The notes below the pieces were generated by a model that was not told the DNA's origin, did not search any database, and saw only the letters and a list, made by a program, of their open reading frames with translations. A stretch of 51,939 nucleotides of DNA from Synergistaceae bacterium (GTDB lineage Bacteria > Synergistota > Synergistia > Synergistales > Synergistaceae), in the NCBI GenBank assembly GCA_031263445.1, contig JAISFV010000057.1:1-51939 (forward strand). The letters are read 5' to 3'. The translations under genes were made by a program, and so were the position numbers. This document shows, piece after piece, positions 36,786 through 45,699 of this stretch (position 1 is its first letter; each line of letters begins with the position of its first letter).

Positions 36786-38651
36786 TCACTCGCCCAAAGC
36801 GAATATAGCGCGGCGGATGGATTCCTCGTCTAGATTTTCGTCCAAGGTGCTTTGAACGGCGTCATGGAAAAGGGGCTTGTTTTCGTCGATCCGTGAGAGG
36901 AAAATTTTGTCATGACCGGTGCGGCCAACGTTATCAGGGTCGTAAAACAGCTCTTCCGTGAGCTTCTCGCCGGGGCGTACCCCGGTGAAGGCGATCTGTA
37001 TGTCCCTGTACGGTTCGCGCCCGTGCAGCCTGATCAGCGTCTCGGCCATCTCCGTGATGTTGACCGGCTCTCCCATGTCCAGCACGTAGAGCTCGCCGCC
37101 GCAGCCCATGGAGCCGGCCTGGAGGACGAGGCTGACCGCCTCAGGTATCAGCATGAAGTAGCGCGTCATGTCCCTGTGCGTGACGGTCACGGGGCCTCCA
37201 GCCTTGATCTGCCGCTCGAACAGCGGGACCACGCTGCCCCTGCTGCCGAGCACGTTGCCGAACCGCACCGTTATGTATCTGGTGTCCGGGTGGCTCCGCC
37301 ACGCGCCCAGGAGGAGCCTTTCCGCCGCCCTTTTCGTGGCGCCCATCACGCTCGACGGGCGCACGGCCTTGTCGGACGATATCATCACGAAGCGTTCCGT
37401 CCCATAAAGCCCGGCCAGCTCCGACAAAGCCCACGTCCCCAGCGCGTTGACCCGGAACGCCTCCCTGGGGTTCTCCTCCATGAGCGGGACATGCTTGTGC
37501 GCTGCCGCGTGAAAGACGACGTCCGGCCTGTGGGACTCGAAGAAGCGGCTCATCGTGGCAAAGTCCGCGATGTCCGCGATGACCGGCCTGTACGGGACTG
37601 TCACGCCGGCCTCGCGCAACTGCTGGGTCAGTACGTATATGGACTGCTCACCGTGTCCTAGGACGAATAGCTCCGAAGGGTTGTGGCGTAGCGCCTGAGC
37701 GCATATCTCGCGCCCGATTGAGCCCCCCGCCCCGGTCACGAGGATCCTCTTCCCGGCCAGGTACTCACCAATGCCCTCGTCGTCCAGCTCTATCGGCTCG
37801 CGGCGGAGGAGGTCCTGCAGCTCGACGGATCTGAGGCGCGTCACCTCCACCCTCCCGTCCGCGAGCTCCCACAGGCTGGGGAGCACCCTCACCTCGACGC
37901 CGAGGGGCGCTATGGACGAGAGGTACTCCCGCACGCGCGCCCCGCTGGCCGAAGGGATCGCTATGAGTACCACCTCTATCTTCATAGCCGTGGCTATGTC
38001 CGCGAGGTCGTCGTCATTTCCGAGGACGGGGATCCCTGCTATCTGCTTGCCCAGCTTCTCCGGGTCGCCGTCGATAAACCCGACCGGCAGGAGGTCGTAG
38101 GCCCTCCGCTGCATGTCCCGCGCGATGTACGCCCCTGCTTCGCCCGCGCCGATGATGAGCGTTTTCTTCATCGGCGAATCCCGTCTTTCGCCGCCCTGCC
38201 CGCTCGCCCTGCCAGGCGCGACGGACAGCTCCGCGAGCCTCCAGGAAGCGCGGGCGCCGCCCGTAAAGAAGAGCCCCGCGAAGAGCATTATGGCGAGCGA
38301 CGTCCTGGGGATGAGCATGCCCCTCATGAAAAAGTTGGCGCAGAGGAAGGCCGCGCTGCCGTAGGCGTATGCACGGGTGAGCCTGGCATACTCCTCGACG
38401 CTGGCCTGAGGCCAATAGACGCGGTAAACTCCGGAAAAGAAGAACGAGAGGGCGGCGCAAAGGGGAAAGACAGCCGCCGCCATGAACAGGTCGCCATGGA
38501 AAGACTTGTCCACCAAAATCGAGAGGCGCAACGCAAATCCGGCGTAGACGGCGAACGCCAGCAGGAAGACATCTAAAAGGAGAACCCGCCTGTTGCGCCT
38601 GGCAAGGCCCAGCCAGAACTCGGCAAATTTTCTGCTAGGAGAGGTACCCAT
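36786..38651 (-). CDS. PglF/CapD-type membrane-bound nucleotide-sugar 4,6-dehydratase
   Basis: 621-residue polysaccharide-biosynthesis protein, the size of WbpM/PglF. About four membrane segments fill the first 150 residues (LLLDVFLLAFAVYAGFAL ...). A first Rossmann region begins KTLIIGAGEAGAYIARDMQ. The catalytic SDR domain has ILVTGAGGSIGREICAQAL, FHAAAHKHVPLMEENP and the active-site region SSDKAVRPSSVMGATKRAAE. It probably acts on UDP-GlcNAc in glycan or glycoprotein synthesis. No glycosyltransferases lie nearby, so the pathway is unidentified. The start is ATG 38651 with a poor SD, 15 nt after the preceding gene, suggesting coupling. Confidence 0.92.
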   Translation of the reverse strand: MGTSPSRKFAEFWLGLARRNRRVLLLDVFLLAFAVYAGFALRLSILVDKSFHGDLFMAAAVFPLCAALSFFFSGVYRVYWPQASVEEYARLTRAYAYGSAAFLCANFFMRGMLIPRTSLAIMLFAGLFFTGGARASWRLAELSVAPGRASGQGGERRDSPMKKTLIIGAGEAGAYIARDMQRRAYDLLPVGFIDGDPEKLGKQIAGIPVLGNDDDLADIATAMKIEVVLIAIPSASGARVREYLSSIAPLGVEVRVLPSLWELADGRVEVTRLRSVELQDLLRREPIELDDEGIGEYLAGKRILVTGAGGSIGREICAQALRHNPSELFVLGHGEQSIYVLTQQLREAGVTVPYRPVIADIADFATMSRFFESHRPDVVFHAAAHKHVPLMEENPREAFRVNALGTWALSELAGLYGTERFVMISSDKAVRPSSVMGATKRAAERLLLGAWRSHPDTRYITVRFGNVLGSRGSVVPLFERQIKAGGPVTVTHRDMTRYFMLIPEAVSLVLQAGSMGCGGELYVLDMGEPVNITEMAETLIRLHGREPYRDIQIAFTGVRPGEKLTEELFYDPDNVGRTGHDKIFLSRIDENKPLFHDAVQSTLDENLDEESIRRAIFALGE

Positions 38652-38666
38652 CTGGCAGGGGCGGTG

Positions 38667-39107
38667 CTAGATTATCAGCTTGCTGCCGCCTTTTTTGCCG
38701 GAAGATATCCTGTCGAGCTGGTGCAGGACATCCGTGGACGCCACGGCAAGGGACGATTTCTTCTCGTGTTCGCGGGCGTACTCCTTTACCTTCTTATCAT
38801 ACTCCTCCATGGATTTCTTGATGACGTCGATGTCGCCGCGTATCCACTGGAGGATGTTTTCCGCCACCGCGACGGAGACCTCCTCGTTCGGCTCCTCCTG
38901 GATCATCCCGAGTTCCTTCAGCATCCAGTGTTCTTCCTTGACGGAGTCCACGACATCCTGGTCGGTGATGATCCCTTTTTTATAAAGGATCCGCGCCACG
39001 ATGTTGAACCGCGTCTTGTTGTTCTCGTCGTTCAAGGCTAGCGTCTCTACCCTCGACAAGAGCATCGTGATGACCTCTTCGAGGCTTATTTGCATGGGCA
39101 TCTGCAT
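38667..39107 (-). CDS. Conserved-looking protein of unknown function
   Basis: 146-residue acidic, mainly helical soluble protein without a domain I recognise. The N-terminal half (SLEEVITMLLSRVETLALNDENNKTRF) and a segment with YKKGIITDQDVVDSVKEEH look like a small helical module. The C-terminal third is rich in K/E with coiled-coil potential (KKSMEEYDKKVKEYAREHEKK). The start is ATG 39107, because GGAGG lies 7 nt upstream; an earlier ATG is too close to it. It precedes the PglF-type gene by 15 nt. Confidence 0.65.
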   Translation of the reverse strand: MQMPMQISLEEVITMLLSRVETLALNDENNKTRFNIVARILYKKGIITDQDVVDSVKEEHWMLKELGMIQEEPNEEVSVAVAENILQWIRGDIDVIKKSMEEYDKKVKEYAREHEKKSSLAVASTDVLHQLDRISSGKKGGSKLII

Positions 39108-39150
39108 TGTCATTCCTCCAGACAGAACGGGCGCGAGGCCGGATGTGTAA

Positions 39151-39258
39151 CTGCTGATTTATCAGTAGGGGCCTGAAGGGCGAAGATTTGAACCCTTGCG
39201 GCATCCGCTTCTAAACGGCAAAATATCGTTTATGCGCATTAATCGGCGTTTCCTTGAG
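39151..39258 (+). repeat. Intergenic repeat family, copy 6
   Basis: Left end CTGCTGATTTATCAGTAGGG, then GCCTGAAGGGCGAAGATTT, AACCCTTGCGGC, internal AAACGGCAAAATATCGTTT, right end GCGCATTAATCGGCGTTTCC. One of the best-preserved copies. Confidence 0.8.
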
Positions 39259-39259
39259 C

Positions 39260-40135
39260 TTAAGTTTTTTTCGACTTGTAGTTCTTCGCTTTCACAAGCT
39301 CCGGCCTCGAAGGCAGGTACTTCAGCGGATCCAGCTTCTTGCCGGCCGCCCTCACCTCAAAGTGGACGTGATCTGTAGTGGCCCTGCCCGTCCGTCCGAC
39401 GGTGGCGATGAACTCGCCGCGCTTCACGCGCTGCCCCATCTTGACCAGTATCGCGTCGCAGTGGGAATAAAGCGTGAAAACGCTCTCGCCGTGATCTACC
39501 ACCACGGTCTTGCCGTAGCCCCTGAACTGTTTTTCCCCGTTCGTGACGACCGAGACGATCCCGTCAGCCGTCACCGCTATCGGCGTACCCTTACCGATTA
39601 CCATGTCGACCGCGCCGTGAACCTTGCGCTTCCCCCTCGGCGCGCCGAATCCCGAGTATATGTACCCGCTGACCGGCCAGAGGAGGTTTTTCGTATTCAT
39701 CAGATGGGTGATGCTGACGCTTACGGGCCCCTTGTTCTTTGGAAGGGCCGACGCGACGGACAACGCCGCATCGACGGGTGACAGCGCTGAGCCAGCCTTG
39801 CCCGGTTCGGCGGGCGGGCTCTCCTGGATCAACGCGGCCACGCCGATAGACTGCTTCATGAGGGACGCTATTGCCTTTATGTTAGAGGCAGTCCTTGCCA
39901 TGAAAGCGTATTTGCCTGGGAGGATTCCGGCCACGTCGAGCGCCCCTTGCGGGGAGTGGATGTTGGCGCAGGCCGCGCCGTTTGACGAGATAATTATTAA
40001 GAGGGAAAGGGAAATAGCCAGCAGGGCATAAGCCGCGCGCCCGCCGCAATGTGGTCTTTCGGGCGCCGAAGCGCCTCCGTCACTGTATTTTCTTATGGAC
40101 GAGCAAAAGGTCAGCAGACAACGCCGTCGCGGCAT
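39260..40135 (-). CDS. M23-family (LytM/NlpD-type) peptidase, secreted or membrane-anchored
   Basis: 291 residues. A basic N-terminal region of about 35 residues precedes a hydrophobic core (AYALLAISLSLLIIISSNGAACA) that is either a signal peptide or an anchor. The C-terminal half is an M23 domain: VSGYIYSGFGAPRGKRKVHGAVDM (first zinc His/Asp), VVVDHGESVFTLYSHCD, and the HxH pair in TDHVHFEV. It would act on peptidoglycan cross-links in the periplasm. The start is ATG 40135, preceded by AGGGGG 6 nt upstream; an ATG 24 codons earlier lacks an SD. Confidence 0.88.
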   Translation of the reverse strand: MPRRRCLLTFCSSIRKYSDGGASAPERPHCGGRAAYALLAISLSLLIIISSNGAACANIHSPQGALDVAGILPGKYAFMARTASNIKAIASLMKQSIGVAALIQESPPAEPGKAGSALSPVDAALSVASALPKNKGPVSVSITHLMNTKNLLWPVSGYIYSGFGAPRGKRKVHGAVDMVIGKGTPIAVTADGIVSVVTNGEKQFRGYGKTVVVDHGESVFTLYSHCDAILVKMGQRVKRGEFIATVGRTGRATTDHVHFEVRAAGKKLDPLKYLPSRPELVKAKNYKSKKT

Positions 40136-40238
40136 CCAATACCCCCTTTTTCGGAAATTTATTCGCTTGCCGAAAGGCATACTAACACATAATTTCTCCT
40201 TTGGCAAACCTGCGTACTAGTCAGATGCGACAGGATCA

Positions 40239-40442
40239 TCAAAAATGACAGCCAATCCCGCTTTGTTTCAAAATTTCATTCGCTGTATGGCGAGATTTAA
40301 TTTTACTGTCAACGGTCACATGGCGGCCAGCCAGGGGGCTGTACCAAATATCATGATCGCCCTTGTCATGCCGCACAAAATAACAACCGTTTTGCTTTAA
40401 AATTTCACGGACTTTTTTCTCGTATTCCGCCACTACCAGCAC
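40239..40442 (-). CDS. HicA-like mRNA interferase toxin
   Basis: 67 residues with the HicA double-stranded RNA-binding-like pattern: REILKQNGCYFVRHDKGDHDIWYSP, the catalytic-type His in KGDHDIW, VTVDSKIKSRHTANEILKQSGI. It is expected to cleave mRNA unless bound by the partner encoded just upstream. The GTG start at 40442 lies within the antitoxin gene (10-nt overlap); a second GTG at 40433 is possible. AT-richer than its neighbours. Confidence 0.85.
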   Translation of the reverse strand: MLVVAEYEKKVREILKQNGCYFVRHDKGDHDIWYSPLAGRHVTVDSKIKSRHTANEILKQSGIGCHF

Positions 40443-40654
40443 ACCAGTTCATGGCGTTCAGAGCGGAAGCACACTGAGAAGGTTTCTTGCGTAACTCCGT
40501 TTAGTTCCAATAATTCTGGTGCCACGAAACGGACGCGTTCAATTAGCGCGTCAAGCGAACCGGCTTCGAGGACAAGCCCAGGGATATCGTCACTTGTCGC
40601 GACCCAGACTGCGGATTCGTTGTCCCATGCCAGGTTGACAGTGTACTCACGCAA
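40433..40654 (-). CDS. DUF1902 protein, HicB-like antitoxin
   Basis: 73 residues of the HicB/DUF1902 type: YTVNLAWDNESAVWVATSDDIPGLVLEAGSLDALIERV, the partial-RNase-H-like fold of HicB proteins. There is no C-terminal DNA-binding domain, so autoregulation, if any, would need another factor. The start is TTG 40654 with GGAGGG 10 nt upstream. The antitoxin gene precedes the toxin gene, the reverse of the E. coli hicAB order. Confidence 0.85.
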   Translation of the reverse strand: MREYTVNLAWDNESAVWVATSDDIPGLVLEAGSLDALIERVRFVAPELLELNGVTQETFSVCFRSERHELVCW

Positions 40655-40803
40655 ATACGCGCCGCCCTCCTTCCGTCTCCGCCGCAGATCTCGTCCTGTC
40701 GGTCCGCGCGTCCCTTCGTCGGGGGTGTAATGCTGATTCTATTTCAACAGTACATCCAACAGCCTGCGATGTCAATCCGCCCTGTTCTCAAGACCGTGGG
40801 CTG

Positions 40804-41889
40804 CTACTGGCCGTACAGCTCTATCTTTATCGTGCCGTCGAATGTCCTGGCGGCTGACGTCATCAGGAGGTACAGCTCGCTCTTCCAGACGTAGACCAAT
40901 GTCGGGGCTATCCATTCGACGCGCGGGATTATCTCCTTCACGAAGCTCTCGAAAAGAGCCCAGGGGCCGGTGATCACGATCCGGTCGACGTTGCCGAAGA
41001 GGGCCGAGGCTTTTGCCCCGATTTCGCGGGCGACCTTGTAGGCCATCGCCTTGACGAGGAATATTGTTTTTTTGTCCCCGCGCGAGTATGCTTCCTCGAC
41101 CTTCTGAAGCCTCGCGTCCCCGAGGTGAGCGGCGAGCCCGCCGGAGGACTGTATCCGGCTCATCATCTCATCCATGTCGTATTTCCTGGCGTAACAGAGT
41201 TCGAGCAGCGGCCTCGTCGGGAGAGAGCCTGCGGTGTTCGGGGAGAACGGGCCTTCGCCGTCGAGCGGGCTGTTGCTGTCCACGATCCTGCCCTTGTCAT
41301 ACGCGCTCACGCTGATTTCCTTGCCCAGGTGCGCCACCACCAGGTTGATGCCGTTAGCGCCCGTCTTCATCGCGTCCCAGGCTATCACTGCGGCGGTGGC
41401 CCTGTGGGAAAACGAGTGAAAGACCGGGGCCCTGCCCACGCCCTTCAGCCCGGAGAGGGCCGCCTCGGTTATTATCTCGTCGTCGATGGCCGGCTCCACG
41501 ACGAGCGGGAGGCACTCGCAGACGTTCATCGAATTGATGAGATCCGCGAAGCGGCTTACAACGAAGACCGCCGAACGCTGCGCGTTCTCGTCGATCCTGC
41601 TCTCGGCCACCAGGGAGGACAGCGCGTCGTTAACGAGGTATATCCCGCTGGACAGCGCTTCGACCCCTGCCTGGGTTATAACGATATCGACGTCGCTTAT
41701 CGATATGCCGCACTCCTCGATGACGTCCATCATGGCCCTGAACCTGTACTCCCCTTGCTCGCGGGGCGAGAGGCGCGCGTTGAGCTCAAGGGGCGGGTGC
41801 TGCACCACTTCATAGTGGGTCTCCGCCTCGTCCTTGTATATCGCGAATTCAGTGCTCGCCAGCTTTGCGATGAACGACAATACCTTCAT
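40804..41889 (-). CDS. buk: Butyrate kinase family protein
   Basis: 361-residue ASKHA-fold acyl kinase converting an acyl-phosphate and ADP to acid and ATP. Family blocks: VAHLGKEISVSAYDKGRIVDSNSPLDGEGPFSPNTAGSLP and VFHSFSHRATAAV. The N-terminal VLSFIAKLASTEFAIY departs from the usual INPGSTSTK, so the phosphate-binding loop is atypical. The chain length is normal. It may act on branched-chain acyl phosphates from amino-acid fermentation. ATG start, with AGAGGG at 7 nt. A terminator separates it from ptb. Confidence 0.85.
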   Translation of the reverse strand: MKVLSFIAKLASTEFAIYKDEAETHYEVVQHPPLELNARLSPREQGEYRFRAMMDVIEECGISISDVDIVITQAGVEALSSGIYLVNDALSSLVAESRIDENAQRSAVFVVSRFADLINSMNVCECLPLVVEPAIDDEIITEAALSGLKGVGRAPVFHSFSHRATAAVIAWDAMKTGANGINLVVAHLGKEISVSAYDKGRIVDSNSPLDGEGPFSPNTAGSLPTRPLLELCYARKYDMDEMMSRIQSSGGLAAHLGDARLQKVEEAYSRGDKKTIFLVKAMAYKVAREIGAKASALFGNVDRIVITGPWALFESFVKEIIPRVEWIAPTLVYVWKSELYLLMTSAARTFDGTIKIELYGQ

Positions 41890-42020
41890 GGCCGCGCCCT
41901 CTCATTTCCCTCGTCAGGATGCGAATGTGCTTCGATTTAAATGGACAATTATGCCCTTTTTAACTTTCAATAATTTTACAATAGGAATATTGTCGCAGGA
42001 TACGCCCTAACGGGCGCGAC

Positions 42021-42058
42021 AAAAAAAATTTAGCCCCTCTGGCTGAGGGGCTAAATTT
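42021..42058 (-). terminator. Strong rho-independent terminator after ptb
   Basis: 14-bp perfect stem AAATTTAGCCCCTC / GAGGGGCTAAATTT with a 5-nt loop, followed in the minus direction by eight T's. It lies 21 nt after the ptb stop, between ptb and buk. Confidence 0.92.
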
Positions 42059-42078
42059 CAGCTTCGGCCTTCGGAGCG

Positions 42079-43008
42079 TTACGGCTTCTTTTTCTGGAAT
42101 ACCGCCAAGGCTACGGCGGAGGCGATTGAGAGCAGCTTCGTCTCGGCGGAGTCGGCCCTGCTGGTCAGCACTATCGGCGCGCGCGCGCCCAGCACGAGAC
42201 CGGCCGTCTTGCTCCCCTCCGACAGGTAAATGATCGACTTCGAGAGCATGTTGCCGGCGTCGATGTCCGGGACGAGGAATATATCCGCGTAGCCCGCCAC
42301 GTCCGAGACGATGCCCTTGTGCCTGGCCGACTCCGGGGAAAGGGCGTTGTCGAGCGCGAGCGGCCCGTCTATCAGGCATTTCTGTATCTGCCCCCTGCGG
42401 TTCATCTGCGTCAGCATAGCCGCGTCAACCGTCGGAGGCATATCCGGGTTGACTACCTCGACGGCTGCCAATGCGGCCACTTTGGGGGTCTCGACGCCAA
42501 AGGAGTGGGCCAGCTTGACGACGTTCTCGACGATGCTGACTTTCCCCTGCAGATCCGGGTACATGTTGAAAGCGGGATCCGAGACGAAGAATATCCTGTC
42601 GTAGTGCGCCACGTGATGCAGGTAGACGTGGGATAGGAGCGAACCGGAGCGGAGCCCTTTCTCTTTGTTCAGGACAGCGCGGAGGAAATTGGCCGTCTTG
42701 ACCATCCCTTTCATGAGGATGTCCGCCTTGCCGGACGAAACCAGCTCGACGGCCCTCAAGCTCGCCTCTGCCTCTCCGCCCTTCTCATCCACGATTTCGA
42801 AGTGCCGCAGGTCAACGCCGGCAGACGAGGCGGTCTTGGCTATCTTGTCCGCGTCGCCGGTCAGAAATGCCCTGGCTACCCTCTCCTTTCGCGCGGCGTC
42901 AACCGCCTCCAGGACTTCCGCGTCCTCCGCGCAGGCCACGCTTATCGTAAGCGGGCCTACGTCGCGGGCATAGCTCAAAAGCTCGGTAAGCGACCTCAGT
43001 TGTTTCAT
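42079..43008 (-). CDS. ptb: Phosphate butyryltransferase
   Basis: 309-residue member of the phosphate acetyl/butyryltransferase family, exchanging acyl-CoA and phosphate. Characteristic blocks: ADILMKGMVKTANFLRAVLN, SHVYLHHVAHYDRIFFVSDPAFNMYPDL, CLIDGPLALDNALS and PDIDAGNMLSKSIIYLS. ATG start with AAGGAGGT at 9 nt. With buk it gives substrate-level ATP from butyryl- or branched-chain acyl-CoA. The terminator downstream implies that buk is transcribed separately or by readthrough. Confidence 0.93.
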   Translation of the reverse strand: MKQLRSLTELLSYARDVGPLTISVACAEDAEVLEAVDAARKERVARAFLTGDADKIAKTASSAGVDLRHFEIVDEKGGEAEASLRAVELVSSGKADILMKGMVKTANFLRAVLNKEKGLRSGSLLSHVYLHHVAHYDRIFFVSDPAFNMYPDLQGKVSIVENVVKLAHSFGVETPKVAALAAVEVVNPDMPPTVDAAMLTQMNRRGQIQKCLIDGPLALDNALSPESARHKGIVSDVAGYADIFLVPDIDAGNMLSKSIIYLSEGSKTAGLVLGARAPIVLTSRADSAETKLLSIASAVALAVFQKKKP

Positions 43009-43151
43009 TGCCCTGTTACCTCCTTAGGTTCATTTTATCTTTTGAGGATACCATAATCGGACGTTTAAGTGTATGCCTAAAAAATCATATTCCCCAATAC
43101 GCGGACTCAAAAATATCGCCTGATAATGTAAAATCTATCAGGGGGTGTGAT

Positions 43152-43796
43152 ATGCTTTACTGGTTTGCGAGGATGTTCTTCAAGCTGTATTTTTTGATAT
43201 ATCACCGCGTCAGGGTCGAGGGGCTGCCTCAGCTCCGAGAATTCACCGCCGCCCGGGGCGGGCCGGTGATCCTGGCCGCGAACCACGCGAGCTACCTCGA
43301 CCCGCCGGCGATAGGGATGGCCTTCCCTGGGAGGATGCGCTTCGTGGCGTGGGACATGCTCTTTAAAGTCCCGATTTTCAGCTCGATGATATCGGCGCTC
43401 GGTGCCGTCCCAGTGAGCCAAGAGGACAAGCGAAGCGCGGCGGGCCTTCTGCTCAAGGTCATCGGTTTCATCGAGGAAGGGTTCAACGTGCTGATATTCC
43501 CAGAGGGCAGGCGAAGCCCGGACGGCGTGCTGCTGCCGCTTGAGGGCGGCGTGGCGCTCATTGCCTTGAAGACAGGCACGCCCGTCGTGCCGGTATGGGT
43601 AGACGGCACGCAGGACGCGCTCCCTGTACACCTCACGCTGCCCAGGCCGCGCAAGGTGACGATACGTTTCGGAACTCCGATAATCCCAGGCGAGACGGCG
43701 CCTGACGCGCCGGAAAAGCAGAGGCGCAAGCTCCTTCTGGAGGAGCTTCTGGCCTCACTGGAAAAACTCCGCGACGAATCAGGAGGCAAGGGCTGA
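43152..43796 (+). CDS. plsC: 1-acyl-sn-glycerol-3-phosphate acyltransferase (PlsC family)
   Basis: 214-residue membrane-associated acyltransferase completing phosphatidic acid. Motif I NHASYLDPPAI (HX4D), motif II-type region AWDMLFKVPIFSSMI, motif III FPEGRRSPDG and motif IV GTPVVPVWVDG are all present. The start is ATG 43152 after GGGGGTG; longer frames upstream lack an SD. It is divergent from ptb with a gap of about 140 nt. Confidence 0.9.
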   Translation: MLYWFARMFFKLYFLIYHRVRVEGLPQLREFTAARGGPVILAANHASYLDPPAIGMAFPGRMRFVAWDMLFKVPIFSSMISALGAVPVSQEDKRSAAGLLLKVIGFIEEGFNVLIFPEGRRSPDGVLLPLEGGVALIALKTGTPVVPVWVDGTQDALPVHLTLPRPRKVTIRFGTPIIPGETAPDAPEKQRRKLLLEELLASLEKLRDESGGKG

Positions 43797-43835
43797 AATC
43801 TTCACCCTTCAGGCATCTAGCTGCAAATCAGCCCT
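43797..43835 (-). repeat. Partial copy (left half) of the intergenic repeat family
   Basis: On the minus strand: GGGCTGATTTGCAGCTAGAT, then GCCTGAAGGGTGAAGATTT. It abuts the plsC stop; the right half is missing. Confidence 0.6.
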
Positions 43836-43865
43836 TCATAATTTATTTAAGGGAGATGACCAGGA

Positions 43866-44429
43866 ATGAGCAAAACTATCAGCGACATCATCGAGAGGAG
43901 AAGCATACGGCATTACACGGAGCAGACGATCCCGCGCGACACGCTGGAGCTCTTGGTCAAGGCCGCCAGGTACGCCCCGTCGGCTATGTCCGCCCAGGCA
44001 TGGCACTTCACAGTGATCTCGAATCGCAGTGCCATAGACCGCCTCACGGAGGCGCTCAAGGCCGCCGTCTCCGACCCTTCGGTGCCGGAGAGGCTCAGGC
44101 TGACTGTAACGAAACCAGAATACACCGTAAACTACGGCGCACCGCACTTTATCATCGTCTCCGGCGACCCGGCATTGGGTACTGCGATAAACGACTGCAG
44201 CCTGGCCGCCGGCAATATAATGATCGCCGCGCACTCGCTCGGCCTCGGATCCTGCTGGATCAACCAGCCGGGCGTAGTCTGCGGCTTGCCGGCGTTCCGC
44301 GCGCTCCTCTCGGAGCTAGGGGTGCCCGAAACGTACAGGGTTTACGCTTGCCTGTGCCTCGGATACCCGGCCCATGACATAACGGATCTTCCGTACCGTT
44401 TGCCGGACGTGGTTAACTATGTAGACTGA
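43866..44429 (+). CDS. Nitroreductase family protein
   Basis: 187-residue FMN-dependent NAD(P)H oxidoreductase fold. N-terminal IIERRSIRHYTEQTIPRDTLELLVKAARYAPSAMSAQAWHF carries the FMN-phosphate arginines. A C-terminal AAHSLGLGSCWINQ and LCLGYPA (nucleotide/FMN region) complete it. The physiological substrate is not predictable. ATG start; AGGA lies close upstream and GGGAG about 10 nt upstream. Single gene. Confidence 0.9.
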   Translation: MSKTISDIIERRSIRHYTEQTIPRDTLELLVKAARYAPSAMSAQAWHFTVISNRSAIDRLTEALKAAVSDPSVPERLRLTVTKPEYTVNYGAPHFIIVSGDPALGTAINDCSLAAGNIMIAAHSLGLGSCWINQPGVVCGLPAFRALLSELGVPETYRVYACLCLGYPAHDITDLPYRLPDVVNYVD

Positions 44430-44618
44430 CAGGCGTGCCAGCCAGGCGCGGGATTAGCGTGACGAGCCGCTGATCCCGCGTCTCGGGCAGATGGGCGATT
44501 CAACTCGACGGTCATATTGCCAGGAAAAAAATACAGGCATCACGCGCTTTACATTTAATCCTCATATACTATAGAATTAACTATATAAAGGAAGTGTCGG
44601 CACGGGAGTAAACATCCA

Positions 44619-44726
44619 AGGAAACGCTGATCAATTCGCCAAAATGACATTTTGCTGTTTAGGGAAACGGACGCGGCGGAGGGGGTTAAGTCTTCACCTT
44701 TAGGCCCCTAACTATAAAACAGCCTT
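44619..44726 (-). repeat. Intergenic repeat family, copy 7 (inverted), in a 343-bp gap
   Basis: On the minus strand: AGGCTGTTTTATAGTTAGGG, GCCTAAAGGTGAAGACTTAA, internal AAACAGCAAAATGTCATTTT, GCGAATTGATCAGCGTTTCC. It ends 46 nt before the cheV start. The remainder of the gap (44430-44618) shows TATACTATAGAATT around 44567-44580 and an AAAGGAAG near 44587, but no ORF I can support. Confidence 0.8.
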
Positions 44727-44772
44727 CTGGATATTTAGGCAGACTCGGCACAAAGACTGGGGAGTGGTCGCT

Positions 44773-45699
44773 TTGCAGCAGAACGATAAAATTCTTACCG
44801 AGGTCGGCACCAACGAGTGGCAGATCGTCGTTTTCCTCCTTGGCGAGCAGTATTTCGCCATCAACGTAGACAAGACGCGGGAAATCCTCAGATGGCCCGG
44901 GTCGCGGGACGTCCCGCAGACACACAGGGCTATGAGGGGCATCACTACAATCCGAGGTGAGGTCATCCCGCTGATCGATCTCAGGGTTTACCTGGACATC
45001 ACACCGGGAGTCGAACTGGAGAACAGCAAGCTGATCGTGGCGGAGTTCAACAAGATGAAGCTGGGCTTCATGGTGGACGCCGTCGACAGGATTTACCGCA
45101 TTGCCTCCGACGAGCTGGACGCGTCCCTCACAGGGACGTTTTTGGGCGAAAACGCGCTGTATGTCATCAAGCGCGAGGGGCGGAACATCCTGCTCCTGGA
45201 CTACGAGCGCATAGTCCAGGTCGTCAACCCTTCGCTCGCCGATCAATTCAGCCTGGATAAGGGGGTTTCTGCGGACATATCCAGCTCCTTGGGCGACCTT
45301 GACCAATACAAGATCTTGGTGGCTGAGGATTCCCCGCTGATCCGCAAGCTCATACAGGGCGCGCTGACACAGGGCGGTTTTCACAATTTCGAGCTGGTCG
45401 GTCACGGCAAGGCCGCATGGGACAGGCTCGTCGAGGACGGGGAGGAGTTCGACATCCTCCTCACGGATATCGAAATGCCGAAGATGGACGGCCTCACGCT
45501 CACCAGGCGTGTAAAAGAGGATCCGAAGCTGTCCCACATTCCGGTGATTGTATTCTCCTCCGTCATGGCGGAGGACATCAAGCGCAAGGCGCAGAGCATC
45601 GGGGCGGACGCTCAGATAACAAAGCCGGAGATGCACAGGCTCCTGGAGACGGTGGTGGAGCTTTTGGGCAAGGCGGACAAGAAAAAGAAGGCTTCGTGA
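44773..45699 (+). CDS. cheV: CheV chemotaxis coupling protein (CheW-receiver fusion)
   Basis: 308 residues. An N-terminal CheW domain (WQIVVFLLGEQYFAINVDKTREIL ... GEVIPLIDLRVYL ... FMVDAVDRIYRI) is joined to a C-terminal receiver (ILVAEDSPLIRKLIQGAL) with phospho-acceptor Asp232 in LLTDIEMPKMDGLTL and the conserved Lys in QITKPE. It links chemoreceptors to CheA and is tuned by phosphorylation. The start is TTG 44773, 8 nt after GGGGAG; a GTG at 44764 is too close to the SD. The next gene's GTG overlaps its stop. Confidence 0.93.
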   Translation: MQQNDKILTEVGTNEWQIVVFLLGEQYFAINVDKTREILRWPGSRDVPQTHRAMRGITTIRGEVIPLIDLRVYLDITPGVELENSKLIVAEFNKMKLGFMVDAVDRIYRIASDELDASLTGTFLGENALYVIKREGRNILLLDYERIVQVVNPSLADQFSLDKGVSADISSSLGDLDQYKILVAEDSPLIRKLIQGALTQGGFHNFELVGHGKAAWDRLVEDGEEFDILLTDIEMPKMDGLTLTRRVKEDPKLSHIPVIVFSSVMAEDIKRKAQSIGADAQITKPEMHRLLETVVELLGKADKKKKAS

